DNA of 64,000 nt from Triglochin maritima (GCA_963682175.1 OY821779.1:2802501-2866500); one strand, 5' to 3'; shown: positions 1 through 11,644, counted from the first letter of the stretch. Program-made: numbers and translations. The notes: generated by a model from the letters alone, not told the origin.

Positions 1-2432
1 CGATCTGCTCTCCGGGAGGCACCACGGACGATGATAGGATGTGAGTAAGTACCGAACCAATCAAGATAACGTGCATCACACTCGGAGGGGTCGCGACTAC
101 GTCTGAAGTCGCCAAGGAACAATCGGCATGATCTCGGAAATGTCCGCCAAGTCGATTCCGCTGTAGAAGCGGGGAACCTGACGTCGTACGTCGCTGCTGT
201 CGCAGACCGCACCGCATGCTCTGGTGTCGGGATGTCAACCGGGATCACCTGAACATATCCTAACTGACGCAAGACCCGATCGGGCATATAAGGCTCTATG
301 ATATCCCGATAACGAATAAGACCCATCAATAAAGTCCTCGGGACATCCGCTGCTGGGTCAGGACCATAGGGTAACCACTCCACCTAAAGTTTAACACATT
401 AATAATAATACATCTTAAAATTAAATAAATGGTGTAAAGTTTGATACCTCTGATGCAGTCATCTGATCTAGCCGTGCGCGGATGGAACGCAATCGTCCAT
501 CGCTCTTGTCCTCGCTCCGGACAACCCACATACCCGAACGTGGATGACCCTCGTCGATAATCTTCCGCTCACGATGCGGGCGGAATGCAGGAAAGTACTC
601 GTATATCCACGCCTGCAGCAGCGTAAGACAACCTGCAATCCCAGAACAATCCGCACGGCTAGCTATCCCAAGCTGCCGGTACAGGTATGCCAACATCGCT
701 GACCCCCACGAGTACTCACGAACGGTCTCCGGGTCCCTAGCCTCCAGTAGATCGCGTGGTCTGATCCGACAACCACTCTTGTCGACAAACAAGACGGCTC
801 CGAGCATCAAGAATAGGTACGCCGTCAACTGTGTATCATCGGCCCGCGGAGGTCGTGCCCGTCTGCATAGGTCCTCAAGGGAGTCGATGCCGACACCACC
901 ACCACTCCATAAAGCTGTATCTCTCGCCAGACCATCAGGTGTGACACCAAGCAACTCTGCCACATAACACCTCAGCTCAGACGTCGACCCCTGAGCACTA
1001 ACCAGGCGACCATCCACAGGAAGTCGCAGGATCTGGAAAACATCGTGAAGCATGATCGTCATCTCTCCGAAAGGCATGTGGAAAGTGTTGGTGTCAGGCT
1101 GCCACCGCTCCACAAACGCCGAAATCAAAGGCATGTCGAGATAAGGGAACATGCTGTACGGTAAGTGCCCCAAATGCGTGGCACTAATCTCCTCTCTGAT
1201 ATCAGCACTCAGTGTAGACCGCCAACCCTGTAGTGCTGTACAGGCTCTGTGCCGATTCTGGCACTTCAGAACCTTCCGATCCTCTCCGTCCCAGATCCGT
1301 CTAGCAATGTGACCCCAGAAACTAGGAATGACGCTCCCATCTAAAGGACCACCAGGCGTCATACTGCTCACGATCCAAGAATCGTCCTGGACCCTCTTCT
1401 TCTTCTGAGCGCGGGGATCAACAGTGCACGAGCTCGAATCCCCGGCCGTAAACCTCCCACCCCTACCCTTCCGCACCATCCATCCGGCGGAAGTAGAAGT
1501 ACCCGCTCGACCACGTCCTCCGCTATAATCCCCCTGCCTCTCCACCTCCGGCCGCACATCATACGGGCCATCATCGTCGCTCTCGTCGTCGAAACTATCC
1601 ACATGCTCATCATCGAAGGAATCATCATCCTCCTCACGACGACGTAATGCCTCCCTCTCCCTCCTGACCGAAGCAGATATCCCCCGTCTACGTGGATGAC
1701 GCGGTGCTGAATCATCCTCTAAAGAACGGAAGGCGTGTAATGGTATCGACTTGCCTCTCCCTCCACTGTGACCCGATGACTATTTATTGAAATTTTAAAT
1801 ACAAATTTGTTAAATTTGTTAAACTAAATTATCATATTTATCAAAATTGTTAAACTAAATCAAAATTTGTTAAACTTAATTATCAAAATTGTTAAACTAA
1901 ATCAAAATTTGTTAAACTAAATTAAAACAATTGTTAAACTAAATCAAAATTTGTTAAAACTAAATATCACAAATGTTAAACTTAAAAAGAATTTGTTAAA
2001 TTAATTTTTTTGATTTATCACTATTTATTAAAGTAATTATGATATTTATTAATTAAAAAAACAAAAAAGGCGGAGGCGTCTGCGAGAGACGCCTCCCGCA
2101 AGGTGGAGGCGTCTGTCGGAGACGCCTCCTCCTACGGGGAGACGTCTGCGGAAGACGTCTCCCCCATCGGGGAGACGTCTTCCGCAGACGTCTCCCGCTT
2201 CGGGTCGGCGTCCGAGGGAGACGCCCCCCGCATGGGGCGGGCGTCCGAGGAAGCCGCTCCCCCTAGGGGGAGCGGCTTCCTCGGACGCCCGCCCCATGCG
2301 GGGGGCGTCTCCCTCGGACGCCGACGACTTTTTTTTTTTTTTTTTTTTTAAAAAAACAAATAAATAACGTAATGTTACCTCATACGGGTACACCGGGGGA
2401 ACTGCTGGCTGCTTCCCTGGCCTCCGAGACAT
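1..2432 (-). CDS. Plant mobile domain (PMD/MAIN-like) protein, 3' end beyond window
   Basis: Three exons read on the minus strand: 2379-2432 (ATG at 2430-2432, 18 codons, starting MSRRPGKQPAVPP), 448-1779 (444 codons) and 1-383, which continues past the left edge. Both junctions are phase 0 with GT-AG ends, and no stop appears in about 589 codons. Exon 2 opens with a basic and acidic low-complexity stretch (GGRGKS, runs of D and E). It continues with features of the plant aminotransferase-like/PMD family, such as HMPFGEMTIMLHDV. Exon 3 carries VEWLPYG and RVLRQLGYVQVIP, also typical of this family. PMD proteins (MAIN, MAIL1, 'protein phosphatase 7 long form homolog') are either domesticated host factors or cargo of MULE- and gypsy-type elements. 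The repeated 5' module at 57.0 and 61.0 kb argues for a mobile copy here. The intact frame suggests recent origin or selection. Exact function is unknown. Confidence 0.8.
1795..2010. repeat. AT-rich degenerate tandem repeat
   Basis: About ten irregular copies of a 17-25 bp unit containing TTGTTAAACTAAAT, alternating AAATTTGTTAAACT and AAAATTGTTAAACT, inside the PMD gene intron. It resembles an expanded simple array rather than coding DNA. Confidence 0.7.
2069..2129. repeat. Two adjacent GC-rich hairpins
   Basis: Two short inverted repeats with the same arms, GGAGGCGTCT and AGACGCCTCC, each separated by 5 nt (GCGAG and GTCGG). They lie next to the larger palindromes in the PMD gene intron and share their vocabulary (GGCGTC, GACGCC). 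Confidence 0.75.
2137..2196. repeat. 28-bp perfect inverted repeat with 4-nt loop
   Basis: The left arm (2137-2164) begins GGGAGACGTCTGCGG. The right arm (2169-2196) is its exact reverse complement, and the spacer is CATC. Each arm is itself partly self-complementary (AGACGTCT). It lies in the PMD gene intron. Confidence 0.85.
2204..2325. repeat. Perfect 122-bp palindrome, no spacer
   Basis: Two 61-nt arms meet at 2264/2265 (centre CCCCCTAGGGGG) and match base for base. The left arm starts GTCGGCGTCCGAGGG and the right arm ends CCCTCGGACGCCGAC. It is very GC-rich and sits within an AT-rich intron, directly followed by a T run. Any transcript across it would fold into a perfect hairpin. It could be a real foldback or an assembly artefact. 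Confidence 0.9.
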
Positions 2433-2490
2433 TCGTAATCTTGTGTAGTAGGTATAGGAAGAGAAAGTTTTGAAAAAAGAGTGAAATTGT

Positions 2491-2502
2491 GAGATATATA
2501 AG
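2491..2502 (-). promoter_or_regulatory. Putative TATA box of the PMD gene
   Basis: The minus strand reads CTTATATATCTC about 60 bp upstream of the exon 1 ATG. The surrounding segment (GTGAAATTGTGAGATATATA on the plus strand, followed by AGCAAAAATA) has recognisable counterparts upstream of the other two exon-1 copies, near 57,150 and 63,612. That conservation across copies supports it as a promoter element, though no transcription start is visible. Confidence 0.45.
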
Positions 2503-4037
2503 CAAAAATAGGAGGAAGGGCAATTTGGTAATTTCAAGGGGCGATTTAAGTAATTTTGGGGCGATGTTTAGCAGTTCAGATTTGTTATGGCATTCTATTC
2601 GTAGCTATGGACTGCATGTACCTATATTAATTAATTAATTCTTCTTTCAAAAAACAATATGTTTCATGCTCTACATTCTGGTTTGAAGTTTTAATTTATG
2701 AGTTTATTTAGCTTGCATTAATTATGGATTAACTGCATTAACATAGGTTATCATAAAATCTTTATCACCACAATTATTTGGTTTGGAAACAAATAGTTCA
2801 AATCTTTTGGGTCCAATACAAAAGGTAATGATAACATGAAGATTATTTCAATTTCAACTTATAAACTCACACTGCTGCAGGTCATCTTTATCCTCCTTAA
2901 TATGATTAACTGCATGTTATGGATCGATATCACTGCAATAGCTACGTTTAGTACCAAAAAATTAGTAATGCAATTGCTTAGAGAGTCAATAGTAATCGTG
3001 AAAAACAAGGGCAAAATTCTTTACCCAAGTCCAACCTTTTCTCCCCTCTCACGAATAAAATTCAGAAGCCCCCAAGGCAACCAACGCGCCTTCGAAGACT
3101 CCTGTCATATGAAACCATTCTGGGTGTCAAGAATTTACGAAACATGTGCAAGTCACGTGTGTGTGTACGGATATGCAGTTTTTTGGACTCGGGTGCAGAA
3201 ACAGGTATGTACCCAGGGCTACATATATCAGTACTCATTATGTTTTCACGACTTAAATTTCAATTCAATCAATATCTTCAAAGTTAGCTCACATGGTCAA
3301 AGTACAAATGTGAAAGAATGAAACTGCAATTGTCTGGATGTTGATGTCAGCGTTTTCACGTTGCCATAATCTTATGGAGGTTGTTCGTATTAAATCTTAA
3401 TTCATTTTCATCATGACTCTTCTATCGATCATTCATTCATAATTCATTAAGGAGGCATTTTGAAAATCTATGATATTGTCTGTATTTTTAATTAAAAATC
3501 CAACATAGACCTGAACTTAGGAGATATGTTGAAGAGGTGACATCTGAACTACTTCTTAGGGGCATCGTGACTATTTGACGTGAAGGAACCAAACAAATAT
3601 CCCACTTATCTTCGCTTCATTTTACACAATGTGTGATTTTTCAATAGTTTTTACAAAAATAAATAAATAAAGACAAAGTTCCTGCCGATTGATGGTTCCC
3701 TTGAAAATAACAGGATTAAGTATGGTCCTCAAAACAGAATCTGTTATTTTCCTTTTTTATCCTTTTGAAAGAGATCTATTTTCATTTTCTAAAACGTTAG
3801 TTCAAGTGAATAAATTTCCATCACATGATTGTTGGCAATGTTTTCACACGGATCCCAAAACATAAATATCATGACTTGAAAATTTGTATTTAGTGTAAAT
3901 TTCATGATTTACACTTTGAAATCATGGAAAGTTGAGGGAGTTCGATCACTTACCACTTATGTTTATCGTAGACAATATTTTCAATTGTAACATGTCATTC
4001 CGTGGGAAGCGGAGAGAATATAAATTTTCATATACAT
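2503..4037. other. Intergenic, no gene recognised
   Basis: AT-rich DNA with scattered short frames and no recognisable domain, splice-supported exon or RNA gene. A 161-codon open frame at 2836-3321 has no composition or motif suggesting a protein. Confidence 0.6.
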
Positions 4038-4047
4038 GTTTTTATTC

Positions 4048-5134
4048 GGGTTATTTGCTTGGATGTCACCAAGAAACAACTAAATTGGTTTTATGTCACC
4101 TGGTTTTGACTATTTGGTCTAATGCCATAGAAAAATCAAACTATTTATCTTAATGTCATAAGAAAATAAAATATTTACCTTTATGTCATTCCGTCGGTAA
4201 ACCGTTAACTTTTCTGTTAATGTCTGTTAGGTATATTTAATGGAAATTTTGCAGATTCACCCTGAATAAACCAAAAATTCATAAAATTCATTATATGTGT
4301 TGTAAAAATTACAAAAAATTATTCAATTTTTTTATCTATACACTCTCTCATTTCTATCTTTCAACTTTCATTTCTTCTTTTCTCTCACTGAACTTAATGA
4401 CTCGATTATTAAACTAATGAAATTCGATAATTTTTTTAATTTTAAAAATACAAAATAAATAATTGTTTTTTATTAAAAAAATCATTTGTCTAATAAAAAA
4501 TTGTTTTTATATAAAAACACATTTTATATAAATGTTAGTAACCAAACTTATTTTTTATAAATGTTAGTAACCAAACTTATATAAAAATTTATTTTTTATA
4601 TAAAAACACATTTTATAAAAAGGAATCAAAGAAGGTTAGTAACCAAACTTAAAAACACATTTTATATAAAAAATAATTTTTTATTAGACAAATGAATTTT
4701 TTAATAAAAAACAATTATTTATTTTGCATTTTTAAAATTAAAAAATTATCGAATTTCATTAGTTTAGTAATCGAGTCATTAAGTTTAGTGAGAGAAAAGA
4801 AAAAATGAAAGTTGAAAGATAGAGATGAGAGAGTGTATAGATAAAAAATTTGAATGATTTTTTGTAATTTTTACAACACATGTAATGAATTTTATGAATT
4901 TTTGGTTTATTCAGGGTGAATCTGCAAAATTTCTATTAAATATTAATATACTTAACGGACGTTAACAGAAAAGTTTACGGTTTACCGACGGAATGACATA
5001 AAGGTAAATATTTTATTTTCTTATGACATTAAGATAATTAGTTTGATTTTTCTATGACATTAAGCCAAATAGTTAAAACCAGGTTACCTAAAGCCAATTT
5101 AGTTGTTTCTTGGTGGCATCCAAGCAAATAACCC
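4048..5134. mobile_element. Foldback/MULE-type inverted-repeat element, copy A
   Basis: Long terminal inverted repeats of several hundred bp begin GGGTTATTTGCTTGGATG at the left and end CCAAGCAAATAACCC at the right. Segments such as the MITE-like GTCATTCCGTCGGTAAACCG and its complement are mirrored across the centre near 4,600. The flanks GTTTTTATTC and GTTTTTTCTC could be a decayed 9-10 bp target duplication, consistent with a Mutator-like origin. There is no transposase ORF. A related copy lies at 21,130-22,096. Confidence 0.8.
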
Positions 5135-5144
5135 GTTTTTTCTC

Positions 5145-5880
5145 CTTTTAAAGTTTAAATGGGAGAAATCACTTTAAATACATTTTTTAATTTATTTTGA
5201 ACTCGAATTCTAGACTTTTTTGAAAAATCATACTACTTAAAATAAATAAATAAATCATACTACTAATGACCATCCATAAATCGTTTAATTTCCAGTTCCT
5301 ATTTGCTTGGTGTGATGGATACTTCGGGGAAGTGGAAAGCTAAACTTTCAAAAATGATTCAAAAGTGATCGATAGTTTAAAAAATTTGGAATTTGATTTC
5401 CAAATATATTTTCGAAACTTAAAAAGTATACATAAAGTGACTTTCTAGCTTTTAGAGTTTTCACTTTCAAATAAGTACTAGAATGTCTCATCTTTCTCGC
5501 TACTAAGGTCGGTGCCACATAGTAGAGAGGGGGTCGGACGACCCTCTGGATTTTAAATTTTTAATCCCTTCGTATTAAACCATGGAATTTTGATATTTCA
5601 CATATTTTGTGTGGACTTCTTAGGAGTTCAACTTTTTGAATTTTTGACCTTTTAAAATTTCAACCTCATAAATATTTTTTGAATACCAATTATAAGATAC
5701 GTATATGAAATTTTATCTAATTAGTCTAACATAAGGATAGCTATTTAGCCACTTGTATGTAAAATACCCGATAAAAATTCAAATGACACCGAACAAAGAA
5801 ATTTAATCCCAATTATATTTGAATCGCCTTATAATTTCAACCCTCCTAACATTTCTTCTTGGGACCGTCTCTTACAAGGA
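5145..5880. other. Intergenic, no gene recognised
   Basis: AT-rich sequence between the inverted-repeat element and the CGTGTCGTGT repeats. Only short random frames are present; no domain, RNA or transposon end could be supported. Confidence 0.6.
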
Positions 5881-6485
5881 ACTTGACAATTATACACGAA
5901 ACACGATAACATGACACGAAACACAACAAAAATTCATGTGGCACCGACCCAATTAACAATCATCCAATTTTAGAAAAATTGGATGAAAAATTCATGTGTT
6001 CACTGATTTTGTGTTTCGTGTCGTGTAGTCGGTACACAGATTTTTTTCCGTATCGTGTTCGTATCTGACTAGTCGGGTACCCGAAAGTATACGAAAGTAC
6101 ATGAAAACCGATTACCCGATTACCCAAATAACCAATTAACAATCATCCAATTACGGATTACCCAAGTATTAAATTACCCAAATACCAAGCTATCCAATTA
6201 CCCAAATACCCAATTAACAATCATCCAATTTTAGAAAAATCGTGTACAAGTTTCATGTAACTTCGTGTATAATCATATATCGTGTCGTGTCCTCGGTACA
6301 TGATATGTACACGAAAAAAATTCGTGTACAAATCGTGTCGTGTCTTGTTGACACGGTTTTAACCGTGTCGTGTTCGTGTCTTCAAAATGAAACACGAGAT
6401 CTAACTGTGTTGTGTTCATGTTCACACAAAAACGTCTAATATACACGAAATTACACGACATGAAAATCCACGAAACTACACCGTT
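5881..6485. repeat. CGTGTCGTGT / ACCCAATTA irregular repeats
   Basis: A dense field of ACACGA, CGTGTCGTGT and TTACCCAAATACC words on both strands. It includes an exact 32-bp direct repeat starting CCCAATTAACAATCATCC at about 5,950 and again near 6,210. The composition resembles terminal parts of plant hAT-type or other nonautonomous repeats, but no clean termini or target duplication were found. Confidence 0.55.
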
Positions 6486-6724
6486 AATCACACCTTTTCG
6501 TCAAATTCTCCCCAACCGTCCAGTCCGTCAACTGATTTTTTGTATGTCCGTTATTGATTTGGAAGGGGGAAAAAACAAGCACCCTCACCTCACCTAACTT
6601 CCAGTCAGTCAGTCCATCACTCGCGAATCACGATTCTAATAAATCCAAACGATTCAGCTCACACTCCGTTATATTATACTAACAATACCATCAACAAACA
6701 AATTCCACCACCACTCCTTCCTCC

Positions 6725-9368
6725 ATGGCGACGGCGACTATGGTGACGTCCCCGACGTGGCGCACGTGGAACCCCGACACCTCCACCACCGCCAGACCCC
6801 GAAAGTCCGCCACGGTCAACCTCCACTCCCCCGGTGCATCGGATCGGGGAGGATTGAAGAGGAAGGCGACCGGCTTCGCGAGGTTTCTCCAGAAGAGGAC
6901 GGTGTTGAGGAAGGTGCTGTTCGGGTCCAGGAAGGTCCGGAGCGTCGTCTTGCTTAACCTTCTCGCCGCCGTTTACGGTCCGTCTTCTTTTCATTCCACA
7001 TGCTAAGTTGACTTTACAAGGAAGTACAAAAACTTTCATCGTTTTCAATTGATTGTAAAATTTACAAATAATTGGGTGATTTATGAACAAATTCTTGTTG
7101 AGTTTTATAATGTCAATCTACTTTTGCATAAATAAGAGCCTTCATATGTTTTCTTATTTTTTTGCAATGGCTCTTATATTTTCTTTACAATGCATTCAAA
7201 GTTGGAAATTTAAGTTGCTAATGTGTTGGAATTTACAAATATCATAAATAAATTAACAGAATTTGAGGGTGCTCACAGCCGCATGCCCTCCGTTCTGTTC
7301 CTGGGGTATGATAAGTGTGACTGCGAATTTCAGTTGGTCATGGTTGTGCTTGAAAGGACTGGCTATTATCTTTACTTGAATTCTTGCAAAATGAAGGTGT
7401 GAAATGTATGCCCTGTAATTTATGTTTTTCAATTATTTTTTATTTTTCAGTGAAATGTTTTTAAGAATGTATTTTGGTCCAACTCAAATATGCATAATTT
7501 GGTTTCTGTTTTTGCATTTCAGCCAGCAACATTCCCGTCATTAAAGAAATTGAAGCGGTCACAGATCCTGCTCTCTTCAACATGGTGCGCTTCATGATCT
7601 CAGTTGTCCCTTTTGTTCCATCTATGCTACGTGCTCAAGGTGACTGTCAGACTATCGTCAATGGTCTTGAGCTCGGCTGCTGGATTAGCTTAGGCTACTT
7701 TGCTGAGGCCCTGGGGCTCCTCACTTCTGATGCTGCACGTGCATCATTCTTATCGCAATTCATGGTAAACCACTGGTTTGAATTTTTCGATCCTTCAACA
7801 TTATAAGTATGGTGTAGTTTCTTTATGGAAACTTCAAAAGCATGTTGGTTACTGCTGAAGATATTGTTGATATGAACAGGTCATTGTTGTTCCTTTGTTC
7901 GATGGCTTTCTTGGAGGTACTGTTCCTGCTTTTACCTGGCAGGGGGCTATTATATCTATGATCGGGGTCGGTCTGCTAGAATCTAGTGGATCACCTCCAT
8001 GCGTAAGTGTTACTTTTCTTGTGTGTTTGATGTCATATTTTGCTCTGACCCTACTACTACTTCTACATCCATAACTACTTGCTTGTCTTGGTCATAACTT
8101 TTACACCATGAGTGATATTTCAGGTTGGAGATCTTCTAAGTTTGTTGAGTTCTGTATTTTTTGGTATCCACATGCTTCGCACTGAGCACATTTCCAAAAG
8201 TACGAAGAAAGAAAATGTTTTTGCGCTCCTAGGATACCAGGTAAGCTTGATAATTGTTTCATCCATTATCATATGTTTTCTGTTATCAAAGTTCTAGCAC
8301 TTACGGGGTCTTTGTGAATGAAGGTGTGTGTCGTGGCTTTTTTTGCTACACTATGGTACCTTTTTAGTGGGGAATTTGGTGATGTGGACCAAGCTAGTTC
8401 ATCCTGGCAGTGGTCAAGCATTTGGGATTGGGTGGTTACTTTCCCTTGGATAGCAGCATTATATACTGGGATATTTTCTTCGAGTGTGTGCTTATGGGCA
8501 GAGGTTAGTCATTTGTCTGTTTTGTTTTTTACCTCTACTATTTCGAGATTCTTGATCTTGATGTGAAATTTCACTAATGTTTTTAAGCTAAAACCTGTCT
8601 TTGTTTATCAGTGAGTCTGAGAGTCTGCTTACCAATTGAGTGATTGTAGATTTGTAGTCCTTTCCTAAGCTCTTGTAAATGTACTGCAGATGCATGCTAT
8701 GTCTGATGTCTCAGCTACGGAGACTGCGATTATATATGGGTTGGAGCCAGTATGGGGTGCTACATTTGCCTGGTTTCTACTAGGTGAAAGGTGGGACATT
8801 ATTGGATGGATGGGTGCTGTGCTCGTATTGAGTAAGTCAAACTAAGCCCGACTTACTCTTGATATAACAAACTCAGGTTAGCAATGGTTGTCATGCATAT
8901 CTATGAAAATCAGGATCTCCAATCTGATTGGGTTAATGAACAAAAACCATGGAAGCGGAGTTTAGATTGTTAATCAAGTTCAGTTTAAAAATATCATGGA
9001 CCATTGTCCATTCCAATTTCATGGACTGCTGTAACTGAAACTTACGGAACATGAGAATGAGGAGACAAATCATGCCCATGTAGTATTTACTTTGTACATT
9101 TATTTCATGTATTCGTCTACATTCTCTGCGCATTGCTTACTGAGAATAAAATCTGTTCGCAGGTGGCAGTTTGGCAGTACAGATTTTTGGATCTGCACAT
9201 GAAATATCCCAGAAACAATCAGATTGTAGTTCACATTTGGATCATATGAACTCTAAGAAATCAGCTGAGCTCACACTTACAACAATAGCTGTCCGATCTA
9301 CAAACGAACCTCAGCTACTTCCCAAAAAGTACTTCCACTGCCCCCGCCCAATCTCTTATATGTTATGA
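6725..9368 (+). CDS. EamA/DMT-family membrane transporter, probably plastid-targeted
   Basis: Seven exons: 6725-6977, 7523-7764, 7880-8002, 8124-8240, 8324-8503, 8690-8831 and 9163-9368. Together they give a 420-residue protein with all phases consistent. The first 80 or so residues are rich in S, T, R and K with few acids, like a chloroplast transit peptide. About ten hydrophobic segments follow in two halves, with EamA-like features (VIKEIEAVTDPALFNMVRF, GFLGGTVPAFTWQGAI, ATETAIIYGLEPVWGATFAW, LLGERW). The family exports small metabolites across membranes; the substrate is unknown here. The C-terminal tail (about 55 residues) is hydrophilic and less conserved. The gene is convergent with PSRP-3. 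Family assignment is firm; plastid location is inference. Confidence 0.88.
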
Positions 9369-10229
9369 TATGTTATGTTTCTATATAATTATCACACTGA
9401 CTTCAGTAAAGCGTGTGCTTAAACCCTTTTTTTCCTTATGTGAAGGCGTGACAGGTTATAACATATTAGTAGACTACACAAGAAGAGTGGCACCGTCGAT
9501 ATGTGGGTTCACCAATGGAATACACCCTGCTATTCTTATGGTATTTTCCCGGGCTTTGCACTGCAACAGGGATCATGTGGTAGGCAGATGAAGATTAGCT
9601 TGGTCGCCAAAGATTGAATGTAATACTACAACAGGAGGCGCCCTGACTAATACAAACAATCAACAAAAGAGTCGCCATGGTGGTCTCATTTCCCCGTAAG
9701 ATCCCTTAATCAAATCCGTATGAGTTCAAGATTTCTGTGAGGGATCTGCTATCTTCATTCCTTTCAATTTAGAGGGGCACTCGTAGGAGATTACAATCAA
9801 AATTTGCAAGACATATATTCAGTGTGTGTAAATAACTTTGGAACAAAAAGAATGTATTACCATTTTTATAGCGGTGTCACCTTCATTATTGTTTTGGGAA
9901 TGTAGACAAATTTACACAAACAAGAGGATAATCGTTGACTGCATTCCTCTTATGATAGTAAGATAATATAAGATTTAGTCATTTGATTGGTACAATATTG
10001 TTGAGTCTGTTGTCATAAAAACCGATGCTTTATTTACCAGACAAAGTACAAATCACATTGGAAGAATGAAATTCCTATTTGAGGAAAATTGGAGACACTC
10101 TAACCTCCTAAGGTACACAAAAACAAGGAGAACCCATTATTTATGTTCATTTGAAGCAAAAGGAAGCGAAGGGATATAAGTAAATTTTGATCTCCATAAG
10201 TATGATTGCAGTGATTTTAACCTATCAAG
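9369..10229. other. Intergenic between convergent genes
   Basis: Probably contains the 3' UTR of the EamA gene in its first few hundred bases. No further exon, RNA gene or transposon terminus is evident before the SINE-like tail at 10,230. Confidence 0.5.
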
Positions 10230-10303
10230 AACAGTGATTCTTATTGAGTTTCATTTTAACCTATCCCAACTAGTCTGGGATTAAAGTCTTTGTTGTTGTT
10301 GTG
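10230..10303 (+). mobile_element. SINE 3'-end fragment (Au-like)
   Basis: Contains ACCTATCCCAACTAG, then GGGATTAAAG, ending in repeated TTG (TTTGTTGTTGTTG). This matches the known 3' end of plant Au-type SINEs. A second, reverse-oriented copy with the same words is at 43,941-44,075. No tRNA-related 5' region is recognisable, so this is a truncated or diverged copy lying just downstream of PSRP-3. Confidence 0.5.
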
Positions 10304-10497
10304 TAAATTGCAGCAAATAGTACAACTTTTGCATGGAAGTAGAATCAAGACAAATAATTACGACAAATTGCTGAGCATCAAACATAAACAATAGCTCATT
10401 GGATTGATACTCGAAAAAATTGCAGAAACCATAGCAACAAAAGTGACACTTAAAATAGCATACCAACCAGTAGCCACAAAAAAATAATTCAAGAAAC

Positions 10498-11644
10498 CTA
10501 CAATCCGCCACCACTCTGCTGCCAAAGATTGATGATGTCGGTGGCCTGATTAAGGAGAATGATCATCCGCTTCTGCGATATCCAGGGTTTGCTCTCCAAC
10601 AATGTCTTCAGCTCCTCCCAAGCATCCTTTCTCGGCCAGAAGTAGTATGGACTCAAAGGAATGGTTCCATGTCCGGGTATGGCCTGATCAAGTGCCAATC
10701 CTATGTTCTTCTCCATCCATATGAACTTGAGCACTAGCCTTGGTTTCTCTAGTCCCTTCACCACCACGCCCAATTTCTACACACAACAATTCACCAGCAA
10801 TCTCACAAAATGAAACACAACCCAAGTTGGAAAATAAACAAAAGTTTTACATAGAAAACTGGCTTCTTGGTTTCCATCTGGCTGGCCTTTGCAACATTAT
10901 AAGTAAAAACTTCTACAGACACAAATTCCAGCACAAACTCACAGAATTCATGTAACCAATTGCAGCACAAACTCACATGATCAAACACAAGATAATTTTA
11001 AAACTTCAACAATTTATCAAAAGAAGAAGAAAAAAATTGCATGGCTTCTCAATTACCAATCCACCATCACTTCCTTTGGCCACATGACTAATATGAATAT
11101 CTACTCGTATCAATTACAGAACAAAAAATTAAACACAAAGTTTTTAAAAAAAATCAAAAATTTCGCGCAAACAGAAAGTCACTAAAAAAGTTTGGCTTCC
11201 CAACTTCACGTACACCAATTTGGGAACTAATTCCCAAAATCAAGCACAACCCATTTCAAAAAATTCAATCTTACGCACAAAATAAGAAAGCAAACCACCT
11301 TCTCCATTCCCAGCACGACCACCTCCGACATCCAAATTCACAAACCAAACACGACCCACTTCGAAAAATCCAATAATTCCCACAACCAATTAAAAATATC
11401 GGAAAAATAGCACAAAAAATGTTACCTTTTTCTCCGCCCCGTCTTCTTCGGGTGTTTCCAGCGCTTTCGCGGCAGTATCGGACGCTGAGGGAGACGCGAC
11501 TCTTGTCAAAAAAAGGTCTCTTCTTTTGCAGAGATGGGTGGGGTAAGAAGGGAAGGAGAAGGAAGAAAGAGATAATGAGGTGGTGTGGTGGGTTTGGCGG
11601 TAGGGAGAGAGGAGGGTGGCTCCGGTCACCGGAATGGAAGCCAT
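10498..11644 (-). CDS. PSRP3: Plastid-specific 30S ribosomal protein 3 (cS23), chloroplast precursor
   Basis: Two exons on the minus strand, 11426-11644 and 10498-10776, encode 165 residues; the 649-bp intron is phase 0. Residues 1-60 form an S/T-rich transit peptide ([12 protein letters not shown]). The rest is nearly invariant Ycf65/PSRP-3 domain: [20 protein letters not shown], then [21 protein letters not shown], ending [21 protein letters not shown]-3 is a component of the small subunit of the chloroplast 70S ribosome, found in plants, algal plastids and cyanobacteria. Start chosen because it gives a proper transit peptide and has no competing upstream frame. Confidence 0.95.

Larger units (their letters stand above)
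1780..2378 (-). other. Intron 1 of the PMD gene, repeat-packed
   Basis: A 599-bp intron between donor GTAACATT (minus strand, at 2378) and acceptor AATAAATAG (at 1780). It has two contrasting halves. The half near exon 2 is AT-rich with degenerate TTTGTTAAACTAAAT repeats. The half near exon 1 is very GC-rich, consists almost wholly of inverted repeats, and ends in a homopolymer T run at 2330-2349. Confidence 0.75.

Noticed and set aside
2069..2325. CRISPR-like appearance of repeated GC-rich words
   Set aside because: Repeats are inverted, unequal in length and have no uniform spacers; eukaryotic intron context.
2049..2537. 162-codon open frame over the GC-rich palindromes, and its opposite-strand partner
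   Set aside because: The frame exists because palindromic GC-rich DNA has few stops on either strand. The only coding part is the 18-codon exon 1, which splices out before the palindromes.
2836..3321. 161-codon plus-strand open frame near the left edge
   Set aside because: AT-rich codons, no motif, no splice support and no homologous neighbour; consistent with chance.
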